From assembly GCF_040545875.1 (NCBI RefSeq), contig NZ_JBEPMR010000020.1: a stretch of DNA of 64,000 nucleotides, one strand, 5' to 3'. Shown piece after piece: positions 25,081 to 34,478 of the stretch. Position numbers and translations under genes: made by a program. The stretch's first letter is position 1. Each line of letters begins with the position of its first letter. The DNA comes from Faecalicatena_A orotica (GTDB lineage: Bacteria > Bacillota > Clostridia > Lachnospirales > Lachnospiraceae). The notes beneath the pieces are model-generated. The model did not search any database. It saw only the letters and a list, made by a program, of their open reading frames with translations, and was not told where the DNA came from.

Positions 25081-25926
25081 TTACCTGCAGGTTTTATTAA
25101 TCACTCTTTCTATATGAATTGTAAGATACAGCTGTTCTTCCCTTGATAAATGATATTCGTATTTTTTCTGAATAAACGTTGTGATCTTCTCTACACACCG
25201 GTATGCATCCGGATACTTCTCTTTGATAATTTCCCACAGGCCATCGCTGTCATCTTCTTCGTATGTTTTATGTTCCGTAAGCCGTTTTGCAAAGAATTTC
25301 AGATGTGTAATAAACCGGTAATAATAGACGTCATCTTCATCGAACTCAATGTGGAAGAAATATTTTACAATATTCACGACTTCCTGCATGATTCTGGTAA
25401 TCTCATACATGTTATGCATCTTCTCTTCATTCATCTGCGCATTCGCAAGATGGAGGGCAATGAACCCGGCCTCATCCTCCGGTAGCCTTACCTTGCATTT
25501 CTCCTCGATCAGGTCCAGCGCCCACAGCCCTGTCTGGAATTCGTCCTTATAGAAACGTCGGATATCCCAGAGTAACACATTCTTCACTGTCACGCCCTCC
25601 AGAAAACGTACAATAGACGTATGGACGTGGTCGATCAGGGAAATATAGATCATATCGTTCAGCTTGTTTCCCAGCCGCAGCTTTGCCTCCGTAATGATCT
25701 CTTCGCCGATGGCAATATGCTCCATCGGAACATCCTGAATCAGAACCTGAAATTTATTGTTTGCTTCGGATTCCGATAGAAAAAAGGTCTTGTCAATCAC
25801 TTCTTTCGGAATATCGTCACCTGTCTTTTTCTTGAAACAGATTCCTTTCCCCATCACAATCTTTTCCTGGCCCTGCTCATCCAGTACAACTGCAACATTA
25901 TTATTCAAAGTCTTAAAGATTTTCAT
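25081..25926 (-). CDS. licT: LicT/BglG-type transcriptional antiterminator
   Basis: 281 residues. Co-antiterminator RNA-binding domain at 1-55 (KIFKTLNNNVAVVLD, MGKGICFKKKTGD), then two PRD domains (about 70-170 and 175-281) with the regulatory histidines in LIDHVHTSIVR, FIALHLANAQ, FITHLKFFAKR and LTIHIERV. When substrate is present the PTS EIIB no longer inactivates it, and it binds the RAT RNA to prevent termination. First gene of the operon, autoregulated through the leader. Confidence 0.93.
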   Translation of the reverse strand: MKIFKTLNNNVAVVLDEQGQEKIVMGKGICFKKKTGDDIPKEVIDKTFFLSESEANNKFQVLIQDVPMEHIAIGEEIITEAKLRLGNKLNDMIYISLIDHVHTSIVRFLEGVTVKNVLLWDIRRFYKDEFQTGLWALDLIEEKCKVRLPEDEAGFIALHLANAQMNEEKMHNMYEITRIMQEVVNIVKYFFHIEFDEDDVYYYRFITHLKFFAKRLTEHKTYEEDDSDGLWEIIKEKYPDAYRCVEKITTFIQKKYEYHLSREEQLYLTIHIERVINKTCR

Positions 25927-26071
25927 TCTCTGTTACCCCCTGAAAATAAAATAGAGTTTCGCTTGCGAAACTCGCGCCGGCGGCGCTCGCTCTGCGACAT
26001 CTACCTTATACGCCGCAGTGCGCATCCCCCGGAAGGCTTTTTATTTCATAGGATGTACTTTCCTATGAAAT
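25927..26071 (-). repeat. Cluster of hairpins in the licT leader
   Basis: Contains a perfect GAGTTTCGC-TT-GCGAAACTC hairpin (25954-25973), a GC-rich GCGCCGGCGGCGC segment beside it, and a 14-bp perfect inverted repeat TTTATTTCATAGGA (26040-26053) with its complement (26061-26074). It is more GC-rich than its surroundings and is not needed for LicT control, so it looks like an inserted palindromic (REP-like) element. Confidence 0.5.
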
Positions 26072-26139
26072 AAAAAAACCTATATGCACAAATAAATCTG
26101 GAAACTCCTGCGTCCAAAATTATCTCTACATATAGGTTT
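26070..26139 (-). terminator. LicT-controlled leader terminator
   Basis: On the minus strand AAACCTATATG (26129-26139) pairs with CATATAGGTTT (26076-26086), followed by TTTTT. The 5' arm overlaps the end of the RAT, so the two structures are mutually exclusive. Confidence 0.85.
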
Positions 26140-26159
26140 AGCTTGCTTACGCAATCACC
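26135..26159 (-). promoter_or_regulatory. RAT (ribonucleic antiterminator) for LicT
   Basis: Minus strand GGTGATTGCGTAAGC then AAGCTAAACC matches the LicT RAT pattern, and its 3' AAACC forms part of the terminator stem. It lies 20 bp downstream of the promoter -10 element. Confidence 0.8.
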
Positions 26160-26177
26160 ATCCCATTTACAAAACAG

Positions 26178-26206
26178 AGCATAGCACAGCTTTTGTGAGC
26201 AGTCAA
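26178..26206 (-). promoter_or_regulatory. Promoter of the licT-PTS-bgl operon
   Basis: TTGACT (26201-26206) and TATGCT (26178-26183) with a 17-bp spacer. Confidence 0.75.
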
Positions 26207-26343
26207 TCTCCTGCTCATCAGCTGGATGAACTTTCTCTGTTTTTCATAAATTTTCTACTGTATTTTTGTTCAATCTGCCTTCTGTCACGAAAAGGCAGCG
26301 GCAGAATAAAATATATTAATAATGAAAGAAAGGTCAAAACATT

Positions 26344-27669
26344 ATGCTTACAGTTTATATAATCATTGCGGCTGTAGTCCTAGTGATCGCAGTCCTTGCA
26401 TTCTGTATCGTATGGCAGGTCCGAAGCCGTCGTTTTCGTCCCTCTGGCAATAAACAGAGCCAGCAAAATGAATTAAACGCCGATCTCGAAGAAACCGGGT
26501 TTGCCTATGAATTAAAAGGTGATTATTTCTATTCTCTTATGGACTGCTGGCAGAGAGAAGTCGGTTACTGCCGCCTTTATGATGAAGCCGCACCGCTGTT
26601 CAATATGATCATGGATTGTGAACCAGTTACCTTTAGCTATGCCGGCAAACGCTGGCTGATTGAACTCTGGAAGGGCCAGTATGGTATCACGACCGGCGGT
26701 GAAATAGGAATCTATAACACGGAAAGAAACGATATCGATTCCGATAAATTCAGAGGAACATTTTACGAAAACATTAGTAATGAAGAGATGCTGAAGATGT
26801 CGTTTGTGCTCCGCAGAAACGGCAGGGTTATTTTAAAGAGAAGTGCTGTTCACTGGTGGCTCACAGGTTTTAAACTCGGACAGTTTTCCCATACTGACAT
26901 GCTGACGATGGATGCCAGAATCAGCTTCCCTGACCGCGGCATGAGAAATGCCTTTGTGGAATCACTCGTAGATATCGGTTACCGCAAAAAGGAATATTCA
27001 ATCAGAAGGAACACCGTTTGTATTCATTATACGACACCGCATTCCCCTCAGGCTGAATCCCGCAATAAGGTAAGTGCAGCTCTTGTACAGCAGACAAATC
27101 ACAACAACTGTAAACTCTACGAATTTGCAACAGGAAAATACAGTGATACCCTTGATAAACTGGAATACGCAAAGGCAATGGCCCCGGAGCTTTATAAATT
27201 ATTCATCGACTCACTTTATGCAAGGGGAATATATGAGGCCTTCGAGTGGATCAAAGACTGGCTGGGCGGGAAACCACCGCACCCGGTTCCGCCAGTACCG
27301 CCATGCCCGCCACCTAAGCCTCCGATACCACCGTGCCCGCCTGAACCCCCCTGCCGCCCGGAGCCTCCGTGTCCGCCTGAACCTCCTTGCCGGCCCGAAC
27401 CTCCATGTCCGCCGAAGCCGCACTGTCCGCCGCCTTGTAACTGCCCGCCGTGCAGTCCGAATCCATGCACGCCTTGCCCGCCAAGGCCCAGTTGTCCACC
27501 ACAGTGCAATCCGTGTCGTCAGGGAAATTATAATTCCTGCAATATGGAGCAGCGAAACCAGATGCAGTGCAGTCCCTGCAGAAACAACAGGCAGATGAGA
27601 GATTCACAGTATGGATACCAATCGGAAGAGACAGAATCCTATTCTGACAGAAATGATGATTTTGAATAG
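26344..27669 (+). CDS. DUF4474 membrane-anchored protein with Pro/Cys-rich tail
   Basis: 441 residues. One N-terminal membrane helix (about 3-25), then a DUF4474 domain (about 48-285) with DCWQREVGYCRLYDEAAP and KRWLIELWKGQYGITTGGEI. The C-terminal tail begins with repeats of PPCPPEPPCRP (about 315-375), then Cys-rich CSPNPCTPCPP and an acidic, Gln-rich end. The domain's function is unknown; the tail could be cross-linked by disulfides or bind metal, and suggests an extracytoplasmic position. Monocistronic. Confidence 0.8.
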   Translation: MLTVYIIIAAVVLVIAVLAFCIVWQVRSRRFRPSGNKQSQQNELNADLEETGFAYELKGDYFYSLMDCWQREVGYCRLYDEAAPLFNMIMDCEPVTFSYAGKRWLIELWKGQYGITTGGEIGIYNTERNDIDSDKFRGTFYENISNEEMLKMSFVLRRNGRVILKRSAVHWWLTGFKLGQFSHTDMLTMDARISFPDRGMRNAFVESLVDIGYRKKEYSIRRNTVCIHYTTPHSPQAESRNKVSAALVQQTNHNNCKLYEFATGKYSDTLDKLEYAKAMAPELYKLFIDSLYARGIYEAFEWIKDWLGGKPPHPVPPVPPCPPPKPPIPPCPPEPPCRPEPPCPPEPPCRPEPPCPPKPHCPPPCNCPPCSPNPCTPCPPRPSCPPQCNPCRQGNYNSCNMEQRNQMQCSPCRNNRQMRDSQYGYQSEETESYSDRNDDFE

Positions 27670-27702
27670 ACCGCAGAAAAAACCTAAGTTTCTTTAGGAT
27701 AG

Positions 27703-27744
27703 AAAAATTCCGGAAATGATAGAATCTTCATTTCCGGAATTTTT
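27703..27744. terminator. Bidirectional terminator
   Basis: AAAAATTCCGGAAATGA (27703-27719) and its exact complement (27728-27744), between convergent genes. Confidence 0.9.
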
Positions 27745-28672
27745 ATGATATGCGCCCATATACGTCTTTCACACCAGCTTGGTATGTCTTAGTAAAAAGT
27801 AATGAAAAACAAATACATGAAAGGATCATTATACAAGGCAAATAATGTGTATCTTTATAATCCGGAAGGAATGTCAGAATTATATTAGTCATAAAATGCA
27901 TAAATGATATAATCCATATATTTTTAGTTTTCATATACACATAACCAAACGCAACTGAAAGGGCAGGCAAATAAATAAACCTGGCGAACTGTACCGTCCA
28001 GTTCCAATTATCAATTGGAAAGTAAAATGGTATATGCCATATTTGCCAGAGTACACCAACAAAAATAACACCCAGCCGTTTTCCGAATCTTCTTTGTAAT
28101 AATGGCTGGAGATACCCCCGCCATCCATATTCTTCCCCAAATGTTAAAATACACTGTAATGGAAAATGAACAATAGATGCAAAAGGAGCAAAAAATGTAT
28201 AAAATGTTATTCCTTTAAAACTCATACATATAACTATAATAAACATAATAACTGTATATATTAATATATATTTTGCTCCAACTTTAATATTTTTAGAAGG
28301 ATCCAGCCGTGGACAGGACATCCATGCATATAAAAGGATAATTAAACTCAAGATATCATTGCCTACTATTATGAATATCTTTAGCAGGGGTTCACCTATA
28401 ACGCCTGTAATCCTAAACAACAATGCGAAAAGAGACACACAAAAAGCGACTATTATTATTTTATGTATTTGTTTTATTCCCTTTTCATTATTACTGCTTC
28501 GTATTTTTGCTAAAGCGACACCAGCCGCAGGCGTTAACATCATAAATAGAGATATGTTATAAACTTCTTCATATATCCCCAAATAAATAATGATGCCAAA
28601 AATTAAGGAACATCCATACGAAATTGCAAAAAAAATTGCAATCTCTGCCTTTTTAGAATTACCTGCCCTCAT
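27743..28672 (-). CDS. CPBP family intramembrane metalloprotease
   Basis: 309 residues with about eight membrane helices. The catalytic Abi/CAAX motifs are present: EEYGWRGYLQPLLQ (EExxxR), WQIWHIPFYFP (FxxxH-like) and HFMTNIIL. Members act as type II CAAX prenyl endopeptidase-like proteases, often for bacteriocin immunity or in peptide maturation; here there is no bacteriocin gene in view. A perfect 10-bp inverted repeat lies just upstream. Confidence 0.85.
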   Translation of the reverse strand: MRAGNSKKAEIAIFFAISYGCSLIFGIIIYLGIYEEVYNISLFMMLTPAAGVALAKIRSSNNEKGIKQIHKIIIVAFCVSLFALLFRITGVIGEPLLKIFIIVGNDILSLIILLYAWMSCPRLDPSKNIKVGAKYILIYTVIMFIIVICMSFKGITFYTFFAPFASIVHFPLQCILTFGEEYGWRGYLQPLLQRRFGKRLGVIFVGVLWQIWHIPFYFPIDNWNWTVQFARFIYLPALSVAFGYVYMKTKNIWIISFMHFMTNIILTFLPDYKDTHYLPCIMILSCICFSLLFTKTYQAGVKDVYGRIS

Positions 28673-28682
28673 TCGATTCCTT

Positions 28683-28713
28683 GTATAATATTTGTAGAAG
28701 CTGAATATTATAC
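28683..28713. promoter_or_regulatory. Inverted repeat upstream of the CPBP gene
   Basis: GTATAATATT (28683-28692) and its exact complement AATATTATAC (28704-28713), 11-bp spacer, 10-40 bp before the ATG. It contains a TATAAT, so it may be an operator overlapping the promoter or a 5' UTR hairpin. Confidence 0.4.
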
Positions 28714-28831
28714 TCTCCTTCCTTTACTCCCAATTCCCCTTATTTCCATATTTTAACTATATCACTTTCAATTTTTAATTCAATAGTTCAAAAATAATGT
28801 TAAAAGAAATAATCCATCAGTAAATCTCTTC

Positions 28832-28860
28832 TTGTATATCGTGCCCTCCCGAAATATAAT
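28832..28860 (+). promoter_or_regulatory. Promoter of the two-component system
   Basis: TTGTAT (28832-28837) and TATAAT (28855-28860) with a 17-bp spacer. Confidence 0.7.
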
Positions 28861-28916
28861 GAACATCAGAGAAGTTTCTAAATCACAGGGCAATAGCGGG
28901 GAAGGAAGTGGTTAAT

Positions 28917-29621
28917 ATGGACGGTAAAATATTATTGGTAGATGATGAGAAGGATATCGTGGATTTAATGGAAGAGGTTCTGCGGCAGGATGGGTTCCGG
29001 TTTATTAAAAAGGCTTATACCGGTATGGAGGCCTTACAATTATGCAAAGAATTTGAGCCGGATATCGTGGTTTTGGATATTATGCTGCCAGATAGCAACG
29101 GCATAGATGTGTGCAGAAAAATCCGTGAATTTTCTATCTGCTCGATCCTTTTTCTTTCTTCAAAAAATGAGGATGTTGATAAAATCCTTGGCCTGTCGAG
29201 CGGCGGTGATGATTATATTACGAAGCCTTTCAGCCCGCGTGAAATTGTATTCCGGATTAAAGCACAGCTTAGACGCCAGCAGTACCATACCGATTTTCAG
29301 CCGCTTGAAAAAAGCATGATTACTGCCGGCCCCCTTTCGCTAGATAAAGAGAGCTGCCGCATTTATAAGGACGGAAATGAAATCAGCCTGACTGGGCGCG
29401 AATTTCTGCTTCTGTCTTACTTCATGGAAAATGCGGATAAGATTATAAGCAAAGAACATTTATACGAACATGTGTGGGGTGAGTACAGCGTCATTTGTGA
29501 TAACACGATTATGGTCCATATACGGCACCTTCGTGAAAAAATTGAGGACTCCCCTTCCAATCCCCGGCAGCTTATTACTGTGAAGGGTCTGGGATATAAA
29601 TTAAAGAAAAGGATTGATTAG
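28917..29621 (+). CDS. OmpR-family response regulator
   Basis: 234 residues from the ATG at 28917 (GGAAGG upstream; the in-frame GTG at 28908 is rejected). Receiver domain (1-115) with acidic pocket VDDEKD, phospho-acceptor Asp54 in VVLDIMLPDSNG and Lys in ITKPFSP. Winged-helix domain (about 130-232) with SLTGREFLLLSYF and VHIRHLREKIE. It is a partner of the histidine kinase encoded directly downstream and probably activates the ABC transporter genes. Confidence 0.93.
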   Translation: MDGKILLVDDEKDIVDLMEEVLRQDGFRFIKKAYTGMEALQLCKEFEPDIVVLDIMLPDSNGIDVCRKIREFSICSILFLSSKNEDVDKILGLSSGGDDYITKPFSPREIVFRIKAQLRRQQYHTDFQPLEKSMITAGPLSLDKESCRIYKDGNEISLTGREFLLLSYFMENADKIISKEHLYEHVWGEYSVICDNTIMVHIRHLREKIEDSPSNPRQLITVKGLGYKLKKRID

Positions 29622-31034
29622 ATGAGAAAATCTGGATACCGTTCGACACTGCACATATATTTCATTTTTTTAACAGCATTACTATGTGTAACTATTTTTG
29701 CAGCCCTCTTTTCGTTATCCATAATCACGGTCCATACTCCCGGCGGTTCTGCTGAAAGGAGCAGTTACCCGAAAGAGTTTACCGTGGGTTTTCAGGAACA
29801 GATTGTTTTTACAGATAATACACCTCGTATCAAACAATCCGGGTTGGAACTGCTGCAGTCAAATCATGCGGGAATACAGATTCTCAATGACAGCGGACAG
29901 GAAATAGTCAGTTATCAGAAACCTGAAGATTTCAGGGATTCTTATTCTTACAGAGATCTCTTGGAGATAAGTGAAACAGGACATATAAACGACAGTGGGA
30001 CAACATCCTTTGTCGGCGCTCTGGAACATAATGGAAAAGATTACACTTATATCGTTCATTTTCCAGTAAATATAGCAAAGGTGACGATGTATATGAACGG
30101 AGACCGGTTTACAGCAGGGAAGCAAGTCCTCTTCCTGTGCTTAGGTGTTATGTTTTTAACCATACTTATCGCCGGATTTATTTACGGATTCCGGATCACA
30201 AACATCATTAGCCGCTTGTCTCACTCGATTCAGAATATTGCACAACGTTCTTATATCCCAACAGCAGACAGGGGTGCCTTCCGTGATCTCTTTGACAGTC
30301 TGGACCATTTGGATGCAGAAATCAAAGCAAGTGATAAAGTGGCGGAAGAAACGGAAAACTTGCGTAAAGAATGGATTTCCAATATAACACATGATCTAAA
30401 GACACCCTTGTCCCCTATAAAAGGCTATGCGGAGATGCTGTCTGAAAAAGATATAATATCTGAAGAACAGGTAAAAAAATATTCTCAGGTGATGCTAAAA
30501 AATGTTTCCTATATGGAGTCGCTGATCAATGATCTAAAGCTGACCTATCAGCTGGACAGCGGCATGGTTCCTATCCAGAACGAGCACAGGAATATTGTCC
30601 GCTTTTTAAAGGAACTGGTGATCGATATTCTAAATAATCCTGAATATGAGAACCGCGAAATTCATTTTGACTGTCCTGAGGAAGAAATTACACTTTTCTT
30701 CGACAGTAAGCTCATGACAAGGGCCTTTCAAAATTTAATTCTGAATGCTTTTGCGCACGGGAATGAAGATACAGAGATTACCTTACGAATTGCAAAAGCC
30801 GGAAGCATGGTGCAGATCATTGTCTCTGATAACGGAAATGGTATAAAACCTGAGGAAGTCAACCGGCTTTTCCAGCGGTATTACAGAGGGACAAACACGG
30901 AACAAAAGACAGCAGGAACAGGCTTGGGACTTGCTATAACAAGAAGTATTATCGAGGCACAGGGCGGCAGTATCATGGTCGAAAGTGAACTCGGAATCGG
31001 AACTGATTTTAAAATTTATCTGGGAAACGGATAA
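29622..31034 (+). CDS. Sensor histidine kinase
   Basis: 470 residues. Membrane helices at about 12-34 and 168-188 flank an extracytoplasmic domain of about 130 residues. A HAMP-like linker leads to HisKA with phospho-His257 in ISNITHDLKTPLSPIKGY and an ATPase domain with NLILNAFAHG, DNGNGIKPEE and GTGLGLAIT. The start codon follows the regulator stop codon with no gap. Together they resemble VanSR/peptide-sensing systems next to ABC exporters; the signal is unknown. Confidence 0.93.
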   Translation: MRKSGYRSTLHIYFIFLTALLCVTIFAALFSLSIITVHTPGGSAERSSYPKEFTVGFQEQIVFTDNTPRIKQSGLELLQSNHAGIQILNDSGQEIVSYQKPEDFRDSYSYRDLLEISETGHINDSGTTSFVGALEHNGKDYTYIVHFPVNIAKVTMYMNGDRFTAGKQVLFLCLGVMFLTILIAGFIYGFRITNIISRLSHSIQNIAQRSYIPTADRGAFRDLFDSLDHLDAEIKASDKVAEETENLRKEWISNITHDLKTPLSPIKGYAEMLSEKDIISEEQVKKYSQVMLKNVSYMESLINDLKLTYQLDSGMVPIQNEHRNIVRFLKELVIDILNNPEYENREIHFDCPEEEITLFFDSKLMTRAFQNLILNAFAHGNEDTEITLRIAKAGSMVQIIVSDNGNGIKPEEVNRLFQRYYRGTNTEQKTAGTGLGLAITRSIIEAQGGSIMVESELGIGTDFKIYLGNG

Positions 31035-31083
31035 GAAGTGCACCCCACAGATGCATACGGGTGGGTAATTGCATTTTCATGAA

Positions 31084-31121
31084 TTAAGGTTAATTAAGGA
31101 TGCCTGCAAGTTAGATTAAGG
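31084..31121 (+). promoter_or_regulatory. TTAAGG direct repeats, candidate response-regulator site
   Basis: TTAAGG occurs at 31084-31089, 31094-31099 and 31116-31121, spaced 10 and 22 bp, i.e. on one face of the helix. It lies in the 179-bp gap between the kinase gene and the ABC permease start, as expected for an OmpR-type regulator. Confidence 0.5.
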
Positions 31122-31213
31122 TTGATAGCTTATTATGTTATGTAATAGCTATTAACCTTTTTTGTTACATTCACTGAACATCAAGAATACAGAAATTGAA
31201 AGGAGGAACAGCT

Positions 31214-33694
31214 TTGAAGATTATTTTGAAATATATTCTCACAAATGTTAAGGAAAGGAAAACACGGACAATTGTCATGCTTCTGTCAATCGTCCTTTCT
31301 GCAGTACTTTTGTTTGTTTCGTTTTCAATCGGTACATCCTATGAAAATGCACAGCAAAAAATGGCACGCGGAATGGCCGGGTCTGCCGCGATATCAGTCA
31401 GTCCCCTGTCCCCCGATGATACGGTCGGCTTAGATGATATCCCGGAATTAACTTCTATTAAGGCAAAAGCCGGCATGCTGGAGGGCAGTGCCCTGTACCA
31501 TGAGGATGGTTATTATGAAACCATTGATTTAATCGCTTCTGACCTCTCTTTGCTGAACCAGATAAATAAGCCCCGCCTGGTCAGCGGCGGGGACATCGAA
31601 AATTTTACGGGTTACAAGGTTATCCTGCCTGACCGTTTTACTTCTAAATATGGAATTGAAAAGGGGGATACCGTCATTCTTCAAATCAACGGAGTCCCCA
31701 CCCGGTTCGAAGTTGCCGAAATAGCTTCTTACGATACAGTCTTTTTAAGACATACAAGAGGTGCAACGGCTCTGCTGCCGGAATCCACACTCGCAGAAAT
31801 TTTACAGAAAAAGAATGGATACAGCGAAATTCTGATAGAACCTGCCGGGGATGTATCTGCCGGGGAATTGGCGGACACGTTGACTGAAGAGCTTTCCGGC
31901 CGCCCCCTTAGCGTATCAAAGGTCGTGAATGAGGAGCAGATAGAAGCCGATGCCAGACAGAAATCAATGCCGTTCTTCCTCATCAGCTTCTTCGCCCTGA
32001 CGATGAGTGTTTTTATTATTTACAGCAGCTACAAGGTCATTACATTGGACCGTTTACCAATCATTGGAACATTTCGCAGTATCGGGGCGACACAGAAAAC
32101 GGTAACCCGTATATTAATGCTGGAAAGTGCCTTATATGGCTTTACCGGTGGTATCATTGGTATCTTGCTCGGCACAGTTATCCTTAAACTGATTTTACGG
32201 GGCATGGGCGATTCTTTGTCAGCAGGCATCGAAATTCCTGTTGTTATTACTCCTGCGGCAGTCCTGCTTTCTTTCGGGACGGCGGTTATCGTTTCCATAC
32301 TCAGTGCATGGATTCCGGTACGCCGTGCCAGCCGGCTGCCAATTAAGGATGTTGTATTAGGAATGGTGGAAGAAAAACATATGCCAAACCATCACGCTGC
32401 CGGCATCGGTATCGCGCTTCTTGTGGTTTCTGTGTTACTTCCAAGGCTTGCCTCAGGGAAATTCCTGTACCCCGCAGGTGGTTTTTCATTACTCGGATTG
32501 ATATCTGCGGCAATCATGGTCATCCCGCTTGTTACAAACTTATTGTCAAAAGTTCTGGAACGAGTGTATACGGTTATCTTCAAGAATGAAGGGATGCTGG
32601 CAGCCAGAAATTTGAGGGATAATAAAAACATAACCCAGAATATCACTCTCTTGTTCATCAGCATTTCCGCTGTGATTGCAATTACAGTTGTCGGTAATTT
32701 TGTCAATACCTATATCACAGATGTATTCAATGGCGCTGAACTTCAGGGATTTGCAGACGGGGAAATGGATGAAGATTTCATCAGACAGGTGGAAGGGATG
32801 GAGGGAATTGAAAAGATACTGCCGGTCTATGTATTCAATAATGAAATGCAGTGTCAGGATCATACATTCTCACGACTGGAGGCCACAGACAACCTTGAAT
32901 TATACAACTCGATGTTTCATCTCATCTATTCAAAAAAGGACATGGAAGTCTCCGCCATTTCCGCTTTTTCGGAGACACGTTCCATCCTCCTGAATGAGGA
33001 TGTCCTGAACAGGAATGACTATGAAATTGGTGATTCGCTGACACTGGAGAACGATTCCGGCAGGAATACTTACACCATAGCCGGAAGTTTTAAATCGAGG
33101 GCTACCGATGTCGAAGCTGTTATCCCCTCGGCTTATGCCATCCCGGATTTCAAACCTGCGGTATATCATTTTCTGGCCTATACGGCTGCCGATCCGGATT
33201 CTATTATGATTCAGATCAGGGATTTGTTTGGAAACACACAAAACTGGAGCCGGACTGTCGAAGAATTTAATACAGATGCACTTTCCACGGTTGGGGTATT
33301 TCTGGAGCCAATGTTTAGTATGACCTATTTGATACTGCTGCTGGCCGCAGTGGGCATCATAAATAATCTGCTGATTAACTACATCCAGAAACGGCGTTCG
33401 ATTGCCATGTATAAATCAGTCGGCCTGAGCAACAGGCAGAATATCAAAATAACAATCATCGAAAGCCTCACCTCCGGGATCATTGGAGCCGCCATCGCAA
33501 TCGTTGTATCTTATCTGGAGATCCAGACAATCTTTCTTGTGGCAGGTCCTAAAATATCCATGTCACCGGATTTGGATTTCAAGACCTTTTTATCAGCCGG
33601 ATTATTGGGAATCCTCGTCACACTGGCAGGTTCGGTTGTTCCTATGGTAAAGAGCAGAAAAATGAAACTGGTTGAAGAGATAAAATTTGAATGA
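31214..33694 (+). CDS. ABC transporter permease, FtsX/MacB-like
   Basis: 826 residues from the TTG at 31214, which has AGGAGG 7 nt upstream; an earlier TTG at 31196 has none. Layout: N-terminal membrane helix, extracytoplasmic domain (about 40-245), three helices (about 255-385), helices near 395-460, another extracytoplasmic domain (about 515-690), and three C-terminal helices. That is two FtsX domains, as in peptide or lipid exporters and antimicrobial-peptide detoxification modules. It pairs with the ATPase 18 bp downstream. Confidence 0.88.
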   Translation: MKIILKYILTNVKERKTRTIVMLLSIVLSAVLLFVSFSIGTSYENAQQKMARGMAGSAAISVSPLSPDDTVGLDDIPELTSIKAKAGMLEGSALYHEDGYYETIDLIASDLSLLNQINKPRLVSGGDIENFTGYKVILPDRFTSKYGIEKGDTVILQINGVPTRFEVAEIASYDTVFLRHTRGATALLPESTLAEILQKKNGYSEILIEPAGDVSAGELADTLTEELSGRPLSVSKVVNEEQIEADARQKSMPFFLISFFALTMSVFIIYSSYKVITLDRLPIIGTFRSIGATQKTVTRILMLESALYGFTGGIIGILLGTVILKLILRGMGDSLSAGIEIPVVITPAAVLLSFGTAVIVSILSAWIPVRRASRLPIKDVVLGMVEEKHMPNHHAAGIGIALLVVSVLLPRLASGKFLYPAGGFSLLGLISAAIMVIPLVTNLLSKVLERVYTVIFKNEGMLAARNLRDNKNITQNITLLFISISAVIAITVVGNFVNTYITDVFNGAELQGFADGEMDEDFIRQVEGMEGIEKILPVYVFNNEMQCQDHTFSRLEATDNLELYNSMFHLIYSKKDMEVSAISAFSETRSILLNEDVLNRNDYEIGDSLTLENDSGRNTYTIAGSFKSRATDVEAVIPSAYAIPDFKPAVYHFLAYTAADPDSIMIQIRDLFGNTQNWSRTVEEFNTDALSTVGVFLEPMFSMTYLILLLAAVGIINNLLINYIQKRRSIAMYKSVGLSNRQNIKITIIESLTSGIIGAAIAIVVSYLEIQTIFLVAGPKISMSPDLDFKTFLSAGLLGILVTLAGSVVPMVKSRKMKLVEEIKFE

Positions 33695-33712
33695 TAAATA
33701 GGAGGACGTGAA

Positions 33713-34399
33713 ATGAAATCAATTACTGGCAATATTGCTGTCGAAGGAAAGAATATCGTCAAAGATTTTATAATCGGAGATACAACGACAAAGGTGCTGA
33801 AAGATATCTCATTAAAAGTTTTAAAGAGTGAATTTGTCTCTATCATGGGACAGTCCGGTTCCGGGAAAAGTACTCTCCTCTATATACTGGGCGGCCTTGA
33901 TACACCGACCAGGGGAACTGTTTCTATGAATGGAATAGATATCTCTAAATTTGATGATGAAAAAATGAGTAGAATCAGGCGTCAGAAAATAGGTTTTGTA
34001 TTCCAGTTTTATAACCTGATCCCGAATCTGGATGTAGAGGAAAATATTATGCTGCCTCTGCTGCTGGACGGGAAAAAAATACGGGATTATAGAAAACGGC
34101 TGGATGAAATCCTCGAAGTAGTAGGGCTGACGGACAGGAAAAAACATACACCAAGGGAGCTGTCAGGCGGACAGCAGCAAAGGGTCGCAATCGCCCGTGC
34201 CCTAATGGGCAGTCCTGACATTTTATTTGCGGATGAGCCTACTGGGAATCTGGACAGTAAAACCGGGGCAGAGATTATGGAACTCTTACAGTCTATCAAT
34301 AAAAACAGCGGCCAGACGATTATTATGGTCACCCATTCACCAGAAGCAGCGAAGAGCAGTGACCGTATTATTACCGTAAAAGACGGAGTGATTTTGTAA
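33713..34399 (+). CDS. ABC transporter ATP-binding protein, LolD/MacB-like
   Basis: 228 residues with Walker A GQSGSGKST, Q-loop in FVFQFYNLIPNL, signature LSGGQQQRVAIARAL, Walker B ILFADEPTG and H-loop in VTHSPEAA. The MacB-type signature fits the two-FtsX-domain permease upstream. GGAGG ribosome site. Last gene of the RR-HK-permease-ATPase cluster. Confidence 0.93.
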   Translation: MKSITGNIAVEGKNIVKDFIIGDTTTKVLKDISLKVLKSEFVSIMGQSGSGKSTLLYILGGLDTPTRGTVSMNGIDISKFDDEKMSRIRRQKIGFVFQFYNLIPNLDVEENIMLPLLLDGKKIRDYRKRLDEILEVVGLTDRKKHTPRELSGGQQQRVAIARALMGSPDILFADEPTGNLDSKTGAEIMELLQSINKNSGQTIIMVTHSPEAAKSSDRIITVKDGVIL

Positions 34400-34425
34400 C
34401 TGCTTTTTGGGAGGGGAGAAATACA

Positions 34426-34460
34426 GGGGCATCATGACCCGGGCTGAATCATGATACCCC
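34426..34460 (+). terminator. Weak terminator-like hairpin after the ABC genes
   Basis: GGGGCATCATGA and TCATGATACCCC form a 12-bp stem with one mismatch; there is little T run, so termination is uncertain. Confidence 0.45.
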
Positions 34461-34478
34461 TTATGGATAATTAATCTT

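Noticed and set aside
27211..27607. Gly/Arg-rich minus-strand frames
   Set aside because: Antisense shadows of the Pro/Cys-rich tail of the DUF4474 gene.
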